Origin: Nilaparvata lugens
Taxonomy: Eukaryota; Arthropoda; Insecta; Hemiptera; Delphacidae
NCBI RefSeq assembly: GCF_014356525.2
Contig: NC_052514.1
Coordinates: forward strand, 313,018 to 377,017
Direction of reading: 5' to 3'
DNA length: 64,000 bases
Of the stretch, positions 44,578-56,222 are shown in pieces. A program made the translations under genes and the position numbers. The notes beneath the pieces were generated by a model. That model was not told the origin of the DNA and did no database searches. It worked only from the letters and a program-made list of their open reading frames with translations. The first letter of the stretch is position 1, and each line of letters starts with the position of its first letter.

Positions 44578-45505
44578 GTAAGGAGCTTCTTCCTGTCCAC
44601 TCCCTGTGAGCCACGGTATACCTCAGGGATCAATCCTGGGACCGATCCTATTTATAATTATGTTAAACGACCTCGACAGTGATGGTTCAACGCTCTTGTT
44701 TGCGGATGATACATCATTGATGTCATCTGGCCGTGACCTTCAGAAGGTGTTGGAGATGTCAGCTGAACATCTGCGGTCTTCAGCTTCATGGTTCCTGGCA
44801 AACCGATTCCAGTTGAATGCAAACAAGACCCAGCATGTCATCTGCAGCTTGTCAAGAAACCTTCCTGGTGATCAAGACCCTGTCAAGCTGCTGGGTTTTG
44901 TTGTGGACAATAAACTCAACTGGGCCAGCCATATTCAGCATGTAACCACAAGACTGTCAAGAACTTGTTTTCTGCTGCTGAAGCTGAGGGGCCATGTGAC
45001 TGAGGCCTATTTAGTCATGGTGTATCACGCGCTCTTCCACTGTCACGTTTCCTATGGCCTACTCATGTGGGGTCATTCAGCAAAGGTTGTGGACATACTA
45101 AAGCTGCAAGAACGGGCTGCCCGAATCATCACCGCTAGCGATTATCGCGCACACTGCAAGCCCCTTTTTGTTAGAGTTGGTATTCTAACAGTGATCTGCC
45201 ACTTCCTACTTCTCTGTCTGATGTATGTCAAGAAGAACCAGCAGTACATGTTGACTCGGACTGATGTGCATCAACATAACACCAGACATCGAGAGCTGAT
45301 TGATATTCCCAGAGTATGCCTTCAGAGATCACAGGTGTGCTTCAGGAGTTCGGCATTGCGATACTTCAATAGGCTGCCTACAGGAGTAAAACAGTTGGAT
45401 TTAAGAGCGTTCGAGAGAGTTGTATCCAAGCAATTGAAAAGCAAGGCGTACTACAGTGTTAGTGAATATATGAGTGATGATTTGTCGGAAATGCTGTCTT
45501 GCTAA
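44578..45505 (+). mobile_element. 5'-truncated LINE with open reverse transcriptase C-terminal half
   Basis: One uninterrupted frame runs about 305 codons to TAA-like stop at 45503-45505. It holds GIPQGSILGPILF (RT motif 4), LLFADDTSLMSSG with catalytic FADD, LLGFVVDNKLNWASHI, then the thumb (YGLLMWGHSAKVVDILKLQE) and a C-terminal region with HNTRHRELIDIP. The fingers part of RT, the endonuclease and ORF1 are missing, typical of 5' truncation. No frameshift is visible, so the insertion is younger than the LINE at 31.8-34.5 kb and of another family. Codon use is more GC-rich than the flanks. Confidence 0.9.
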
Positions 45506-45530
45506 ACATGCCTTACGTATGTTTTTATGT

Positions 45531-45660
45531 TTTACTTTCCTTGCCCTATTACCATAGGTAAGGAAAGTATTGCTTTCCAAAAAAATTAAGGTACCCCAAT
45601 TTCAAGTTTTCTATATGTTTCAAGGTCCCCTGAGTCCAAAAACATGATTTTTGGGTGTTG

Positions 45661-45729
<69 letters not shown>

Positions 45730-46666
45730 TATGTCTGTGAACACGATAACTCCATTCCTAATTAACCGATTGACTTGAAATTTTAAACTTAAGGTCCTTA
45801 TACCATGAGGACCCGACAATAAGAATTCAATAAAATTCAATTCAAGATGGCGGAAAAAAATGGCGGATACTTACTAAAAAACCATGTTTTTCACGATTTT
45901 CTCAAAAACGGCTCTAACGATTTTCTTTAAATTTATACCATGGATAGCTATTTATAAGCCCTATCAACTGACATGAGTCTCATTTCTGGGAAAATTGCAG
46001 GAGCTGCGTAATATTCTCGAGAAAAATGGCGGATGATTACTAAAAAACCATGTTTTTCACGATTTTCTCGAAAACGGCTCTAACGATTTTCTTCAAATTT
46101 ATACCATGGATAGCTATTTATAAGCCCTATCAACTGACATGAGTCTTATTTCTAGGAAAATTGCAGGAGCTGCGTAATATTCTCGAGAAAAATGGCGGAT
46201 AATTACTGAAAAACCATGTTTTTCACGATTTTCTCAAAAATTACTCGACTGATTTATTTCAAATTCATACTCCGTATAGTCATCAACTGGCATGAGTCTC
46301 CTCTCTGGGAAACTAATGGGGGGTTCACCCCATCCTTGAGAAATGTACTCTGTAACCTCCTTCTCGTGCATGAGGTAGGTAGGTAGAGCAGTCTATAAAA
46401 ATAACACATAGTCGAGATATTTCATCTGTAGAACAGCTGTTTTGACGACTTTTAAAAAATCATCGGATTTCACAATTTACACAAAGGAAAAAGTACTCTG
46501 AAAACAATAATTATATACACACATATACAGTAGTCCGATCGTAGTTTCAAATAATTATGTTGCCGCCAATCGTCATTATGTTATTTCTCTAAATTATTAT
46601 CGTTTAAGAATGAGGCTCCCAGTTCAATGAGCAAGGAAAGTTGTGTGAGTGTACCACACCAGATTT
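45531..46666 (+). mobile_element. Family G, complete copy inside the LINE 3' UTR
   Basis: ACTTTCCTTGCCCTATTACC to 'gcaaggaaagttgtgtgagt' then 'gtaccacaccagattttt'. It has a TG tract (45664-45730) and a 165-bp unit starting near 45860, 46025 and 46191. LINE-like 'gtttttatgttt' precedes it and 'tgtattttatgtttttgacg' follows, suggesting insertion into the retrotransposon tail. Confidence 0.85.
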
Positions 46667-46952
46667 TTGTGTATTGTATTTTATGTTTTTGACGCCATCG
46701 ATCCCATATTATGGGTGAAGGATGCAGATTTAGGTATAAAGGTATATTTCATAGAAATATGATTGAAATGGATTAAAATAGTCTCACTTTTGATTTCAAA
46801 GTGCAATAGATGAATGTTCTCTTTTGAATAATCAAATAATACACATTACATGGGAATTTGGGCAAAAATTAAATTAATATACTATTGTAGGCCTACTAGA
46901 TGGTGGGAAATGTAGTAGAAAAAGTGCATCATCATGTACAAGAGTAGATTAC
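46667..46952. other. LINE 3' UTR remainder and unassigned DNA
   Basis: Starts with 'gtattgtattttatgttttt' and 'atattatgggtgaaggatgc'; no clear end of the LINE is seen. Confidence 0.35.
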
Positions 46953-48522
46953 TATAGTGAGGTCCACGTTATAATGGCAGTGAAGAAAGATAGGAGAAAA
47001 ACGTTGCCAAGTCTCTCCATTTTGCCACTGACTGTACACAACTGTTACTCAATTCATCCTATCAAATTTAATCTAATAATAATTATCATTTCCTTGATAA
47101 AATAATTAATTCAATGTCAAATTGATCGAGAAATTATTTTTTTTATAATTTGATTCAAAAATTTGCTTTCATGACTGAGATCAGATTTTTATTTTTATAC
47201 AAACCTGAAATGGCGGCTAATTTAAAAAGCTGTGATACAACAATCTGAATTTCAAAACAACAGAAATTGAGAACTTATTTGGTAGGTTAGATATTCTATT
47301 CCAATTTCTTTTAAAAATAATAGAAAAATAGAAATCCTATTTAAAAATAAGTAATTTCAATGGATTAATTCTGAAATAACTTTTTCGCCACACTGCACAG
47401 AAAGCAGCTGTTTTCCAGTCCCTACGTAGATCTGAAACACCTTGTTTGCAGACGACGTCAGAAAAGGGTTTCTTTTCCGGTCTAGGCCAGAAAGTTGTCT
47501 CTTTCCAGCCGCTTATGGCTGGAACAACGCGCTAATTATTATTAATAAGTCATCCGCTAGATCGGGCGAGTGTCCACTTTCATAATAAGCTGAAGTCGCC
47601 ATGATTTTAGTTCCAGTTTCGAATCAAACTAATTCGCTTCGCAACCAGTTTTATTCAATTATTTATTGTTGATTAGTGCATTCCGAATTTTCAAAAATGC
47701 TTGAAGATGACTGTGGTATTCCAAGTGAAATTTTAAAAGAATCTGAAATCCTGACTGCAAATCTTCTACCACTAAAATCAAGAGATAGGTACGATAGCTT
47801 AACGAGTATTCTTTATTTTGTATTCTTTATTTATTTTGTCAGCAATACCTGTAGTGTGGCGAAAAATATCGTTCGCACCACGGGCAAAAATGTTTTTCCA
47901 GCTCTCAATCTTTTCTAGTCCTCGGCCTACGGCCTCGGACTTGAAACCGATTTCGAGCTGGAAAAATCTCATTTTCTGCTCTAGGTGCGAAATATACTAT
48001 TCAATATTATTTATACCGGTACGAGTAGATCTAACCTATACGGGTAGGCTAACTTAAGCATGGATGAAGTCTAGGATGGTTAGTTATCAACTTTTAAAAT
48101 TTCATTTCAGGTATTTTAATTTGTGTTTCTCATAAGGTAATGTTTAAAAATTATTTCATTGTTTCAAAAATCAATTATACGACTTGTGTACTCAAGTATT
48201 TTGGATAGAATGAAGAAAAAAAATGGCGGCTGAGAATATGGTTTGTTCAGTTTTGTACAGTCACTGTCAAAAGTAAATATGAAATATTCTGGCAAATAGA
48301 CAACATTGCAAAGCGAGAGAGAGATAGTGCTATCTGTTTTGTTGTATGATAGAAGATAAGATAAGATAAGATATTATTATTAAGCAATAAACAATACAAG
48401 AAAGTACAGGCCAAGTCAATATTTACAATAATTTAGTTGTGCTGATTGCGCTCTCTGTAAAAGAAAAGGACAGCAACAGTATTGTCAATCGTACACTGCC
48501 ATTATAACGTGGACCACACTAT
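46953..48522. mobile_element. Family C termini enclosing nested repeats
   Basis: Left TATAGTGAGGTCCACGTTAT and right 'ataacgtggaccacactata' are 1.57 kb apart, far longer than other C copies. Inside are a dispersed element at 47853-47996 and a reversed LINE tail at about 48350-48475 ('agataagataagataagat'). It may be one element with insertions or two partial ones. Confidence 0.6.
47853..47996 (+). repeat. Dispersed repeat I (inverted copy at 55210-55358)
   Basis: Contains 'gtgtggcgaaaaatatcgtt', 'caatcttttctagtcctcgg', a small hairpin 'cctcggcctacggcctcgg' and 'ctaggtgcgaaatatact'. The reverse complement occurs at 55210-55358. The short ORFs across it are not conserved between copies. Confidence 0.8.
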
Positions 48523-48559
48523 AGTAAGTACATTAGTAAGGCACTGGCACGTCGACGCT

Positions 48560-48800
48560 ATGACGCTCCGCTTGTAGACGCTTCAAAAAACAAACCAGCT
48601 TGTTCCAAAGTTTGACGCTACGCCACGCTCCACTTTCAGTGTGGTTGCACCCTTGCACTCTCACCCCAACAAAACAATAATAATAGATAGTAGTCGACAG
48701 TGATCGGCTTGAATTAGCAAAAAATCTGCTTGAAATGTGTAACATAAGCGACCTATACCAAGGAATATTTTCTCATAGCATCTTTTTCCTATGATATTAT
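48560..48800. mobile_element. MITE-A remnant
   Basis: 'gacagtgatcggcttgaatt', 'ataagcgacctatacca' and an eroded right end 'tagcatctttttcctatga'. The left part is unrelated or too diverged. Confidence 0.6.
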
Positions 48801-49141
48801 TTGTACAGCGTTTTGTGAGCATGTATTCTATCGTATTCCTTAGTAAAGAGTGATTGAAGTAAAGAAAGCATGCATGATTAAGTTTATAGAGTAACTTGTG
48901 TGGTCACGAAACCATGGTCCTGTACGGTACCAATAATAAAACTGTAGAATTTGACGATATATGTGTGTTTATATTTCTTTATAGAGTGATTTTATTGATG
49001 TTGTGGAACTTCTCCATAATTGAAGAGGATTTTTCGACAATATCCCAAGTCTCTTTAATTAACGCATGCATATTTAGTGGTTCATCTCTCCTTGACTCGC
49101 TCTCATGAAAAATGTTGATAATTTATTTGATTTGTTTTCAG

Positions 49142-49267
49142 GACTGATTGCTGTGAAAAGCTCGGATATTCTAGACATAATGTTCGCCGATTTCCAAGAC
49201 AAATACGAAGAATTTAGAAAGCAAATCAGAGATAAGCAAGCTCGGGAGCTTTCGTCCAAACATAAAG
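49142..49267 (+). CDS. e(y)3: e(y)3/SAYP coding exon 7: end of SAY domain
   Basis: 126 nt, phase 1 to phase 1; acceptor 'gatttgttttcag' at 49141 and donor GTATGG at 49268. It encodes (G)LIAVKSSDILDIMFADFQDK and YEEFRKQIRDKQARELSSKHK. It matches the segment that follows the cysteine of the SAY domain in PHF10 (L-x-A-x-x-S-D-x-x-D-x-M), where the surface helix ends the domain. Confidence 0.92.
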
Positions 49268-49532
49268 GTATGGTGGGTTTGATGGCTATTATTATTTTTC
49301 AGTTTTCTGTATAAATTAATAAATAAATAATGGTTCTATAGTTTTCTGTATAAATAAGTAATAGTTCTCTCAGCCGGTTCAGCCGGTTCGGAATCTTCTG
49401 GTTCTGTGTTGATGGAGTGTAATTAGAAACTAAAACTCCAATCAGCCGCCATTTTTTATACAAGTATCATAGAACATTTTTATCGATGCTATCTTTCTTG
49501 TTTTGAAAAGGCATTTAAAATGATGTACCACA

Positions 49533-50408
49533 CAATGGGCCATATGAATAAAGTTGAGCATTTGCTTATACTTCTAAAATATGGAGCATTTGCTTCATTT
49601 TCTATGAATAAACGTGAGCAAAACCTTTTGCTCATGCTCATCAAAAACATAGTTTGAGCATTTGCTCAAAAGTAAAAGCTTTTGCTCAAAATTGTATGAA
49701 TAAACTAGAGCATTTGCTCAACTTTTGAAGCAAATGCTTCAAAAAAAGTGAGTCTAGTCTAGAGCAGCTTATCACCTTTTGCTCATAGTAAAATGGCTCA
49801 ACTAATTCGTATGAGGAAGAGGAAAGGAAACTATACCAGATACGATCACAACCAATAGTTAAGAACTATAAAACTCTTTTTAGATTCAACCATGATATAT
49901 ATATCACCATTATCCCTACAAAAGAATAAATACAAAAAATAGCTGTACCTACCTGTTATAAAGATAGCCATCACAAAATAGGTAATAGGCATTTAAGAAG
50001 ATGAGAGTGTAGACGATTATAAGAATGCTGAAGATTATTATAGATATGACATTTTTTCACGCTATTATTTCAAAATTTCAAACTCAACTAACCTAAAACT
50101 CTAATCATTAATAGAAAACAGAGCAGACGATGCAAACACAAGCGGTGCACCCTACTTGAATATTTAGCGCTTCCGTGAGCTATAAAAACAAAGTAAGGCT
50201 ACAAAAGCGAATCAGCTGATGAAAAATCTTTAAAATACATGAGCATTTGCTCCAGAGTTCAGGAGCATAAGATAAGAGTATAAGGTAAAGCTTATTCATA
50301 TAAAAATGAGCAAATGCTTTTGCTTCTACCTTTTGCTCATGAGCAAAACCTTATGCTCCATGCTCTTGCTCATGAGCATTTGCTCTGGTTTCATTCATAT
50401 GGGCCATT
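49533..50408. mobile_element. Family J TIR element dense in GAGCATTTGCTC words
   Basis: Ends 'caatgggccatatgaataaa' and 'tttcattcatatgggccatt'. The outer 250 bp on each side contain many copies of 'gagcatttgctc', 'gagcaaatgct' and 'ttttgctcatgagcaaaa', which pair within and between ends. The centre (about 49800-50200) is ordinary AT-rich sequence without an ORF. Confidence 0.82.
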
Positions 50409-50943
50409 GAGTCTTTATATTTGAAATATTCGAGTTGCAAACCCTAAGTCACCCTCTTATGAGGGGTTGAAATTCAGTTAGGCGAAAGGTGGCGTATTCG
50501 ACCAATAACTTATCCTGAAAGTTACAGTATTATATCTACAACAGTCTTCAACTTATTGTTGGGTTCCCATACATATGACTCACTATGTATACTAGAAATA
50601 GGTACTCCAAGTGTATTTAAATGGATACTTTCATTCATAAAAAATATAACTTTTCTGAATCTTACAATTCGTTTTATTAAGTTTTTTAGAATGGAAATTA
50701 TTATGCCGCACCCTTTTTTAGAACTATAGCAATATTTTGTAGCACTGCACTCTATAGGAGCAAAGCTGGAATCTAAGGTTTGCAAAGTCTATAGTGATAA
50801 AATCTAATCTAATAAAGAAAACACAGTCATTGCCACGGTTTAGCGTGAATTTGACTGCAATTTTGATCGTTTCTTCAGCCGCGTTCACGATCTTGCGGCT
50901 ATGCATATTAAAACCACTATGCATATTAAGAAATATATATTTA
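50409..50943. other. Intron DNA, no clear features
   Basis: Only short ORFs. 'attatgccgcaccctttttt' near 50700 resembles a phrase at about 61280, so part of it may be a retrotransposon fragment. Confidence 0.4.
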
Positions 50944-51756
50944 CTAGCCGTCAGGCTCGCTTCGCTCGCCATATCCGTCTAGCCAGGGGGCTCCGCCCCC
51001 TGGACCCCGACTGGATCGTCCAAGAATGAGATCATTTTTCATTTGAGCATACTTCATTCCATCAGAAAGTCAAAGTACTTCCTCGCTCGATTCAATCACC
51101 GATTGAATAATTTTAATTATTTAGTGCAGGGTGGAAAACTTCGTTAGGAGTAGGATAATATTATGAAAATTATTGTACTCCACTCTAGCCTTTAAAATTT
51201 TCCCACCTCAGCTAAACCTGTGTAATAAAATTTTTGAATATATTTCCATCAATTATAGAAAAAGGTGAGAAAACGCAAAAACGCTGGAAAAACGCAGATT
51301 TTGTGGCGTATCTTTTACGTTATTTCAAATTCCTTCTAACACATTATTACACCCCAGCTGAGCTTCTGTAGTAAATTTGAACAATTTTTGTTCATTTGTT
51401 CTCGATAAATCTGAGAAAAAGCAAAAAACGCTGGAAAAACGCAGATTTTGGGCGTATCTCTGGCGTTATTGCAAATTCCTTCTATCACAACATCATTACA
51501 CCCTAGCTGAGCTTCTGTACTAAATTTGAACATTTTCTGTTCATTTGTTCTCGATAAAGCTGAGAAAACGCTGGAAAAACGCAGATTTTTGTCGTATCTT
51601 TGGAAATTTTTCCAAATCCGTTCTTAGTGCGCCTCTAAAGGGCCAACTGAACATACCTACTAAATTTGAACGTTTTTGGTCCGGTAGATTTTTAGTTCTG
51701 CGAGTGAGTGAGTCAGTCAGTCAGTGAGTGAGTGCCATTTCGCTTTTATATATTGA
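50944..51756 (-). mobile_element. Helitron-like element, reverse orientation
   Basis: Reading the minus strand, it starts TCAATATATAAAAGCG with host A before it and ends 'gaggctgacggCTAG'-type sequence at 50944 next to T. It shares 'ttcaaatttagtaggtatgt' and the GAGT/CAGT microsatellite with the other two copies. A unique internal tandem repeat of about 140 bp (51262-51600, 2.4 units, 'acgctggaaaaacgcagatt') is absent from the others. Confidence 0.68.
51262..51600. repeat. 2.4 tandem units of about 140 bp inside the Helitron-like element
   Basis: 'cgctggaaaaacgcagattt' recurs near 51282, 51430 and 51570, with 'cttctgta(g/c)taaatttgaac' and 'tgttcatttgttctcgataa' between. Confidence 0.85.
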
Positions 51757-51855
51757 TTGAAACATATGATTATTATTTCTTCAGCCGCATTCACAAGCAT
51801 GTATATTAAAAACTAGTATTATTACTGTTAAACATATAATTATTCATTTTCTCAG

Positions 51856-52135
51856 CGGCATTCACGAGCCTGCTCCAGGACAAGCGGAAGTTTGAGAACC
51901 GCGTGTTGGACGCTAAGACGGAAGCGATGCAAGCGGTTGCCGCGTGGAACAGCCGCCTGAATCGCACGCGACAGGAGACGCGGCGGTCTGTGTTGGATCT
52001 GCAGAGCTGCATCGTTCACTATCCGCGCAGTGTGGGGCTGAAACGGAGTCAGAGCGGAGTCAATGAACCGCCACGGAAAGTGGGCCACTATCCGGTGGTC
52101 ATGGTGGCCGGACAGTTTTGCGACAATTACAAGAG
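51856..52135 (+). CDS. e(y)3: e(y)3/SAYP coding exon 8: conserved region after SAY
   Basis: 280 nt, phase 1 to phase 2; acceptor 'cattttctcag' at 51855 and donor GTAAGT-like GTAAGT at 52136. It encodes AFTSLLQDKRKFENRVLDAK, TEAMQAVAAWNSRLNRTRQE, TRRSVLDLQSCIVHYPRSVG, a short basic linker, and KVGHYPVVMVAGQFCDNYKR. The first half is a probable helix. The VGHYPV-x-x-x-x-GQF-x-x-YK-R segment is a recognisable conserved SAYP/PHF10 block leading to Y-T-P-N-E-L-K in the next exon. Confidence 0.93.
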
Positions 52136-52164
52136 GTAAGTGACTAATTATTTATTATTTACTA

Positions 52165-52310
52165 ATTTTTTTTCTCCTCCTTTTCCATCTTCTACTCTTT
52201 TTATCTTCCTGGACCATCTCCTCCTATCATTCTTCTCCACCTCCTCCTCCTAATTCTTCTTCTTTTTTTCTTCCTGCATCATTAATCTTTTCCTCCTTCT
52301 CCAACTTATT
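52165..52310. repeat. Pyrimidine-rich tract (CTCCT/CTTCTT)
   Basis: About 145 bp of almost uninterrupted T and C in short CTCCTC/TTCTTC runs. A shorter relative lies at 54785-54845 in the next intron. Confidence 0.9.
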
Positions 52311-52442
52311 ACTTTCCTTGCCCTATTACCATAGGTAAGGAAAGTATTGCTTTCCGAAAAAAAATTGAGGTACCCCAATTTCTAAATTTCTATACTTTTC
52401 AAGGTCCCCTGAGTCCAAAAAAGTGGTTATTGGGTATTGGTC

Positions 52443-52521
<79 letters not shown>

Positions 52522-53357
52522 TCTGTGTACACGATATCTCATCTCCCAATAATTAACGGAATGACTTGAAATTTGGAACTTAAGGTCCTTCCCCTATAAG
52601 TATCCGACACGAACAATTTCGATCGAATGCTATTCAAGATGGTGGCGAAAATGGCGAAAATGTTATCAAAAACCGGGTTTCTCGCAATTTTCTCGAAAAC
52701 GGCTCCAACGATTTTGATTAAATTTATACCTGAAATAGTCATCGATAAGCTCTATCAACTGCCACAAGTCCCATATCTGTAAAAATTTCAGGAGCTCCGC
52801 CCCATCAATGCAGATAGATTCCCAATTATCAGGCTTCAGATACAATTGAAACAAAAAAAATCAAGTGGAGTAGATTGAGCATGAAAATCTCTACAATTAA
52901 TTTTCAGTAACATTTTCACCTAAAATTGAAAATAAGCTTTAAATTCGAGAAAATGTGATTATTCAATTGCAAATTATTGTTGATTCTATTAAATCAGTCA
53001 CTATGAAGAGATAGCAGACCTCATGTGTGTCTCCAGCGTTATTGCCCTGTCACCAGCTGGCTCAAATCTTTGTTTAGGTTTTTCGTGATTTTCTCGGAAA
53101 CGGCTCCAACGATTTTGATCAAATTCATACCTAAAATAGTTATCGATAAGCTCTATCAACTGCCACAAGTCCCATATCTGTAAAAATTTCAGGAGCTCCG
53201 CCCCATCAATGCAGATAGATTCCCAATTATCAGGCTTCAGATACAATTTAAACAAAAAAATCTAGTGGAAAAGATTGAGCATGAAAATCTCTACAATTAA
53301 TTTTCAGTAACATTTTCACCTAAAATTGAAAATAGCTCGAAATTCGAGAAAATGTGA
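52311..53357 (+). mobile_element. Family G copy with internal direct duplication, 3' end missing
   Basis: ACTTTCCTTGCCCTATTACC at the start, TG tract (52445-52520), then the body with 'ttctcgaaaacggctccaac'. A second body copy starts near 53075 ('tttttcgtgattttctcgga') after 'gtcaccagctggctcaaatc'. The usual end (accacaccagatttt) is absent; repeat K follows. Confidence 0.78.
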
Positions 53358-53381
53358 TCAGTTGAAATAAACGAATCTTTA

Positions 53382-53470
53382 TTGATGTAGGAGCCCTACC
53401 TGTGCTGACGTCACAGGAATGCACTACGGCTTAGTTTACGGAGGTAGTGGCTTTTCTCGAAATAAATTTA
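53382..53470. repeat. Repeat K, copy 1
   Basis: 'ttattgatgtaggagccctac', 'gctgacgtcaca', 'tgcactacggcttagtttac' and 'ggtagtggcttttctcgaaa'. Same orientation at 56038-56128; inverted at 55095-55176. Confidence 0.9.
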
Positions 53471-54404
53471 CTAGTAGTTCTGCGAACAGTAGACCTCGCT
53501 CATGAATAGCCTACAACTTTCAAGCTAATGAGAAGGGCCATTAAGAAAGTACACTATATTGTGAAGATTTATCCATGTCATCTATTATTTTCTCCATTGA
53601 AAGTGCTAAAGACATTGTTTCCAGGGACACCGGACTTATAAATGTCTCTCAAGGAGGTACCTTCATATCGTCCCCATATTTACAATATTACAACTTTTCT
53701 AACAATAAATTAATTACAAGAAATCGGTCAACTGACAGAAAAATGGAATATGCAGTAGGCAATTTAGACGATGAATCGTCTCACAGACGATACTGAGACG
53801 GAAATGATTCTAAAATGATTTTGATGGGTTTGTTGGTGACAATGATAGGAGGTTGCTAATGATGTTTTTCATGAAAAGTGGATTCAATGTTATGGCTTTG
53901 TTATGCCTATGCAGAATGTTCATGCTCACAAGTCGGTTTCCGATCTCATACTAAAACGAAAACAAGAGCTAACTAACTAAGCTGTGATGTCGGTTCGGTA
54001 GGTCTAGAAACTATTCATCTATGAAACAGGGAAATATCGTGTTGAAAAGGGAAGAAATGGTGCAATCAAGTGAGAAGTTTTCTTCAATTAATAAATACAG
54101 TATGATTTGGAGCGGCTCAGACGTTTCAAGGCTCACCGCTGACAACTCTTGTCCACTATCGATAGCATTCCAACGATACCATTCATTCAATACAGCACAT
54201 TTTAGAGCGGCACAATTTATATTAAAACCGGAGGTCTTATCAAAAATCGTTACACATACGTTTCTGCGCCTTGTTTCAAAGAACTTGTATACCAAATTTC
54301 ATCCAAATCGGACAATAACTGCGACTATAATTGCGGTACAAACAAACAGACAAAAGCCGATTGAGTTGATACTAAGACATCAGCTTCGCTTCGGTCAATA
54401 ATAT
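53471..54404. mobile_element. Insertion of about 930 bp present only in exon-copy 1 flank
   Basis: It begins 'ctagtagttctgcgaacagt' followed by 'agacctcgctc' and ends 'cttcgcttcggtcaata'. In the duplicate copy, repeat K runs directly into 'atattcgctacatcttggtg', so this block is inserted here (or deleted there). The final part ('accaaatttcatccaaatcg', 'caaacagacaaaagccgatt') is like the 3'-end repeat at 34.7-35.0 kb. Confidence 0.7.
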
Positions 54405-54487
54405 TCGCTACATCTTGGTGTTATCATCGTGGAATAAATTGATGAAAAGTAATCAGTATTGAATAAAAAAATATTTTTTTGTTGCAG

Positions 54488-54625
54488 ATACACGCCGAAC
54501 GAGCTGAAGTATTTCCCCCTGAACACGGTGATCTATGGACCAATGAAACCCAACCAACGCTTTGGAGGCGGGTCTGATGGAAGCCAGTCTGATTCCGACG
54601 ATTCCAGTTCTTCCGATGACTCTAG
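54488..54625 (+). CDS. e(y)3: e(y)3/SAYP coding exon 9, copy a
   Basis: 138 nt, phase 2 to phase 2, so it can be included or skipped without a frame change. The acceptor is 'tttttttgttgcag' at 54487 and the donor GTAATT at 54626. It encodes (R)YTPNELKYFPLNTVIYGPMK and PNQRFGGGSDGSQSDSDDSS, then SSDDS. YTP-x-ELK-x-x-PLNT-x-x-YGP is the conserved SAYP/PHF10 signature before the Ser/Asp linker. An identical exon lies 1735 bp downstream. Confidence 0.93.
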
Positions 54626-55209
54626 GTAATTGACAACTTATTTCAAACAGTATTAACTATGTGATCCGTGGATTTGTATTTTGAAATTAATTAATCTGAT
54701 AAATTCAAAATTATTGTAGTACTGTACATACATTTTTTGGACTCAAAATAGTGTGTTCGAATTGAATTAAGCCTATCACTTACATAACCTCCTTTACCTC
54801 CTCATATTCTTCTTCTCCATCTCCACCTCCTCCTTCTTCACGCTCCTGACAAGCGCGACAAAAATTCAGCACGTCTGAGACGCCCGTGTAGTTTGAGCCT
54901 TACAGGAGGCTGTGGTTTATAACTGTGTGAGGTCTATCATTCACAGAACTACTAGTTCTTTGCGAAAACTCAAATATACAGTCGAATATCAAGAGTTTAT
55001 TCCGACACTGAAGATGACACCGTAGGTGTTGAATCATGTTTGTTCTTTTCTCGAAATAAATTATTATATTCGACTACATCTTGGTTTTCCAATCATTGTG
55101 CTTTTCCAGTACCTCCGTAAACTAAGCCGTAGTGCATTCGTGTGACGTCAGCACAGGTAGGGCTCCTACACCAATAATAACACTAGCTGATGTAGATCAG
55201 CTGAAATAA
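54626..55209. other. Intron with inverted repeat K and another dispersed repeat
   Basis: 54626-54780 is duplicated at 56361-56449 plus 57218-57290. 54785-54845 is pyrimidine-rich. 54900-55090 holds 'gacactgaagatgacaccgt' and 'ttcttttctcgaaataaatt'. 55095-55176 is repeat K in reverse. Confidence 0.7.
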
Positions 55210-55358
55210 TAGTATATTTCGCACCTAGGGCCGAAAATGAGACTTTTCCGGCTCGAAATCGGTTTTTAAGTCCGAGGCCGTAGGCCGAGGACTAGAAAAG
55301 ATTGAGAGCCGCAAAAACATTTTTGCCCATGGTGAGAACGTTATTTTTCGCCACACAG
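55210..55358 (-). repeat. Dispersed repeat I, inverted copy
   Basis: Reverse complement of 47853-47996, including 'ccgaggccgtaggccgagg' and 'ctagaaaagattgag'. Confidence 0.82.
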
Positions 55359-56033
55359 AAAAATAAACAATATAAATATGTGAATAATTGTTTATTAGGC
55401 ACTTCCAAAAGCAAAACAGGAAGATCATAGGTCTAGCAAATCTGAGGTAATCTGAATATCAGGAAATTGTCCAAGTATTTTTATTTTTTATTCTGATTTG
55501 TCTAGATAACCTAAAAGATTATGTTCAATTATGTAAGAGGTTGAGTTTATACTTTTTATTCTTCCAAATGACAATAAGATGATATAAATGTTTTGATTCT
55601 TGAATAATAAACACAAATAATGAAAAGTTTTTTGATCAGCTGTTTTAGCACACTTGAAATTTGGCCAATCTGAATGTCAACGTCAACAATGCTTGTTGTT
55701 GTTGTTGACTTCGGAAGTTAGGTTAGAAGTTCTATCCTACTCTGAAAATCGAATTTGAATAGTTTATAATGTATATCTTATCTGTATTTTATTCATCCAA
55801 ATAAAATGATAGTATCTTATTGCAGAATACTTATTCAATTCTAGAAGCATAAACTGATTCCGTTTCATAAACCATTTTGTAAACACGTTCACATCAAATC
55901 AGAATCAGCTGACTTCAAGGTTATTTTACAGCCCTAGGGCCGTAAAACTTTTACCGGCCTGGTCAGAAAACAATCATTTTCGGCCTCCATATGACGCACG
56001 AAAACCAGCTCATTACATCCAAGTGGGGCGAAA
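55359..56033. other. Intron DNA, no clear features
   Basis: AT-rich; 'cctagggccgtaaaactttt' near 55933 is GC-richer and may belong to repeat I. No gene. Confidence 0.4.
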
Positions 56034-56037
56034 ACGA

Positions 56038-56128
56038 ATTTTTATTGATGTAGGAGCCCTACCTGTGCTGACGTCACACGAATGCACTACGGCTTAGTTT
56101 ACGGAGGTAGTGGCTTTTCTCGAAATAA
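56038..56128. repeat. Repeat K, copy 2
   Basis: Colinear with 53382-53470 and placed about 95 bp before exon copy b; part of the duplicated block. Confidence 0.9.
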
Positions 56129-56222
56129 ATGTATAATATTCGCTACATCTTGGTGTTGTCATCGTGGAATAAATTGATGAAAAGTGATCAGTATTGAATG
56201 AAAAATGATTTTTTTGTTGCAG

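Noticed and set aside
44606..45505. Host gene of 299 codons
   Set aside because: It has reverse transcriptase motifs (GIPQGS, FADD), so it is a LINE fragment.
47676..48057. 80-codon ORFs around 47.7-48.0 kb as a gene
   Set aside because: They cross dispersed repeat I, which has an inverted copy at 55.2 kb with different frames; no protein family is recognisable.
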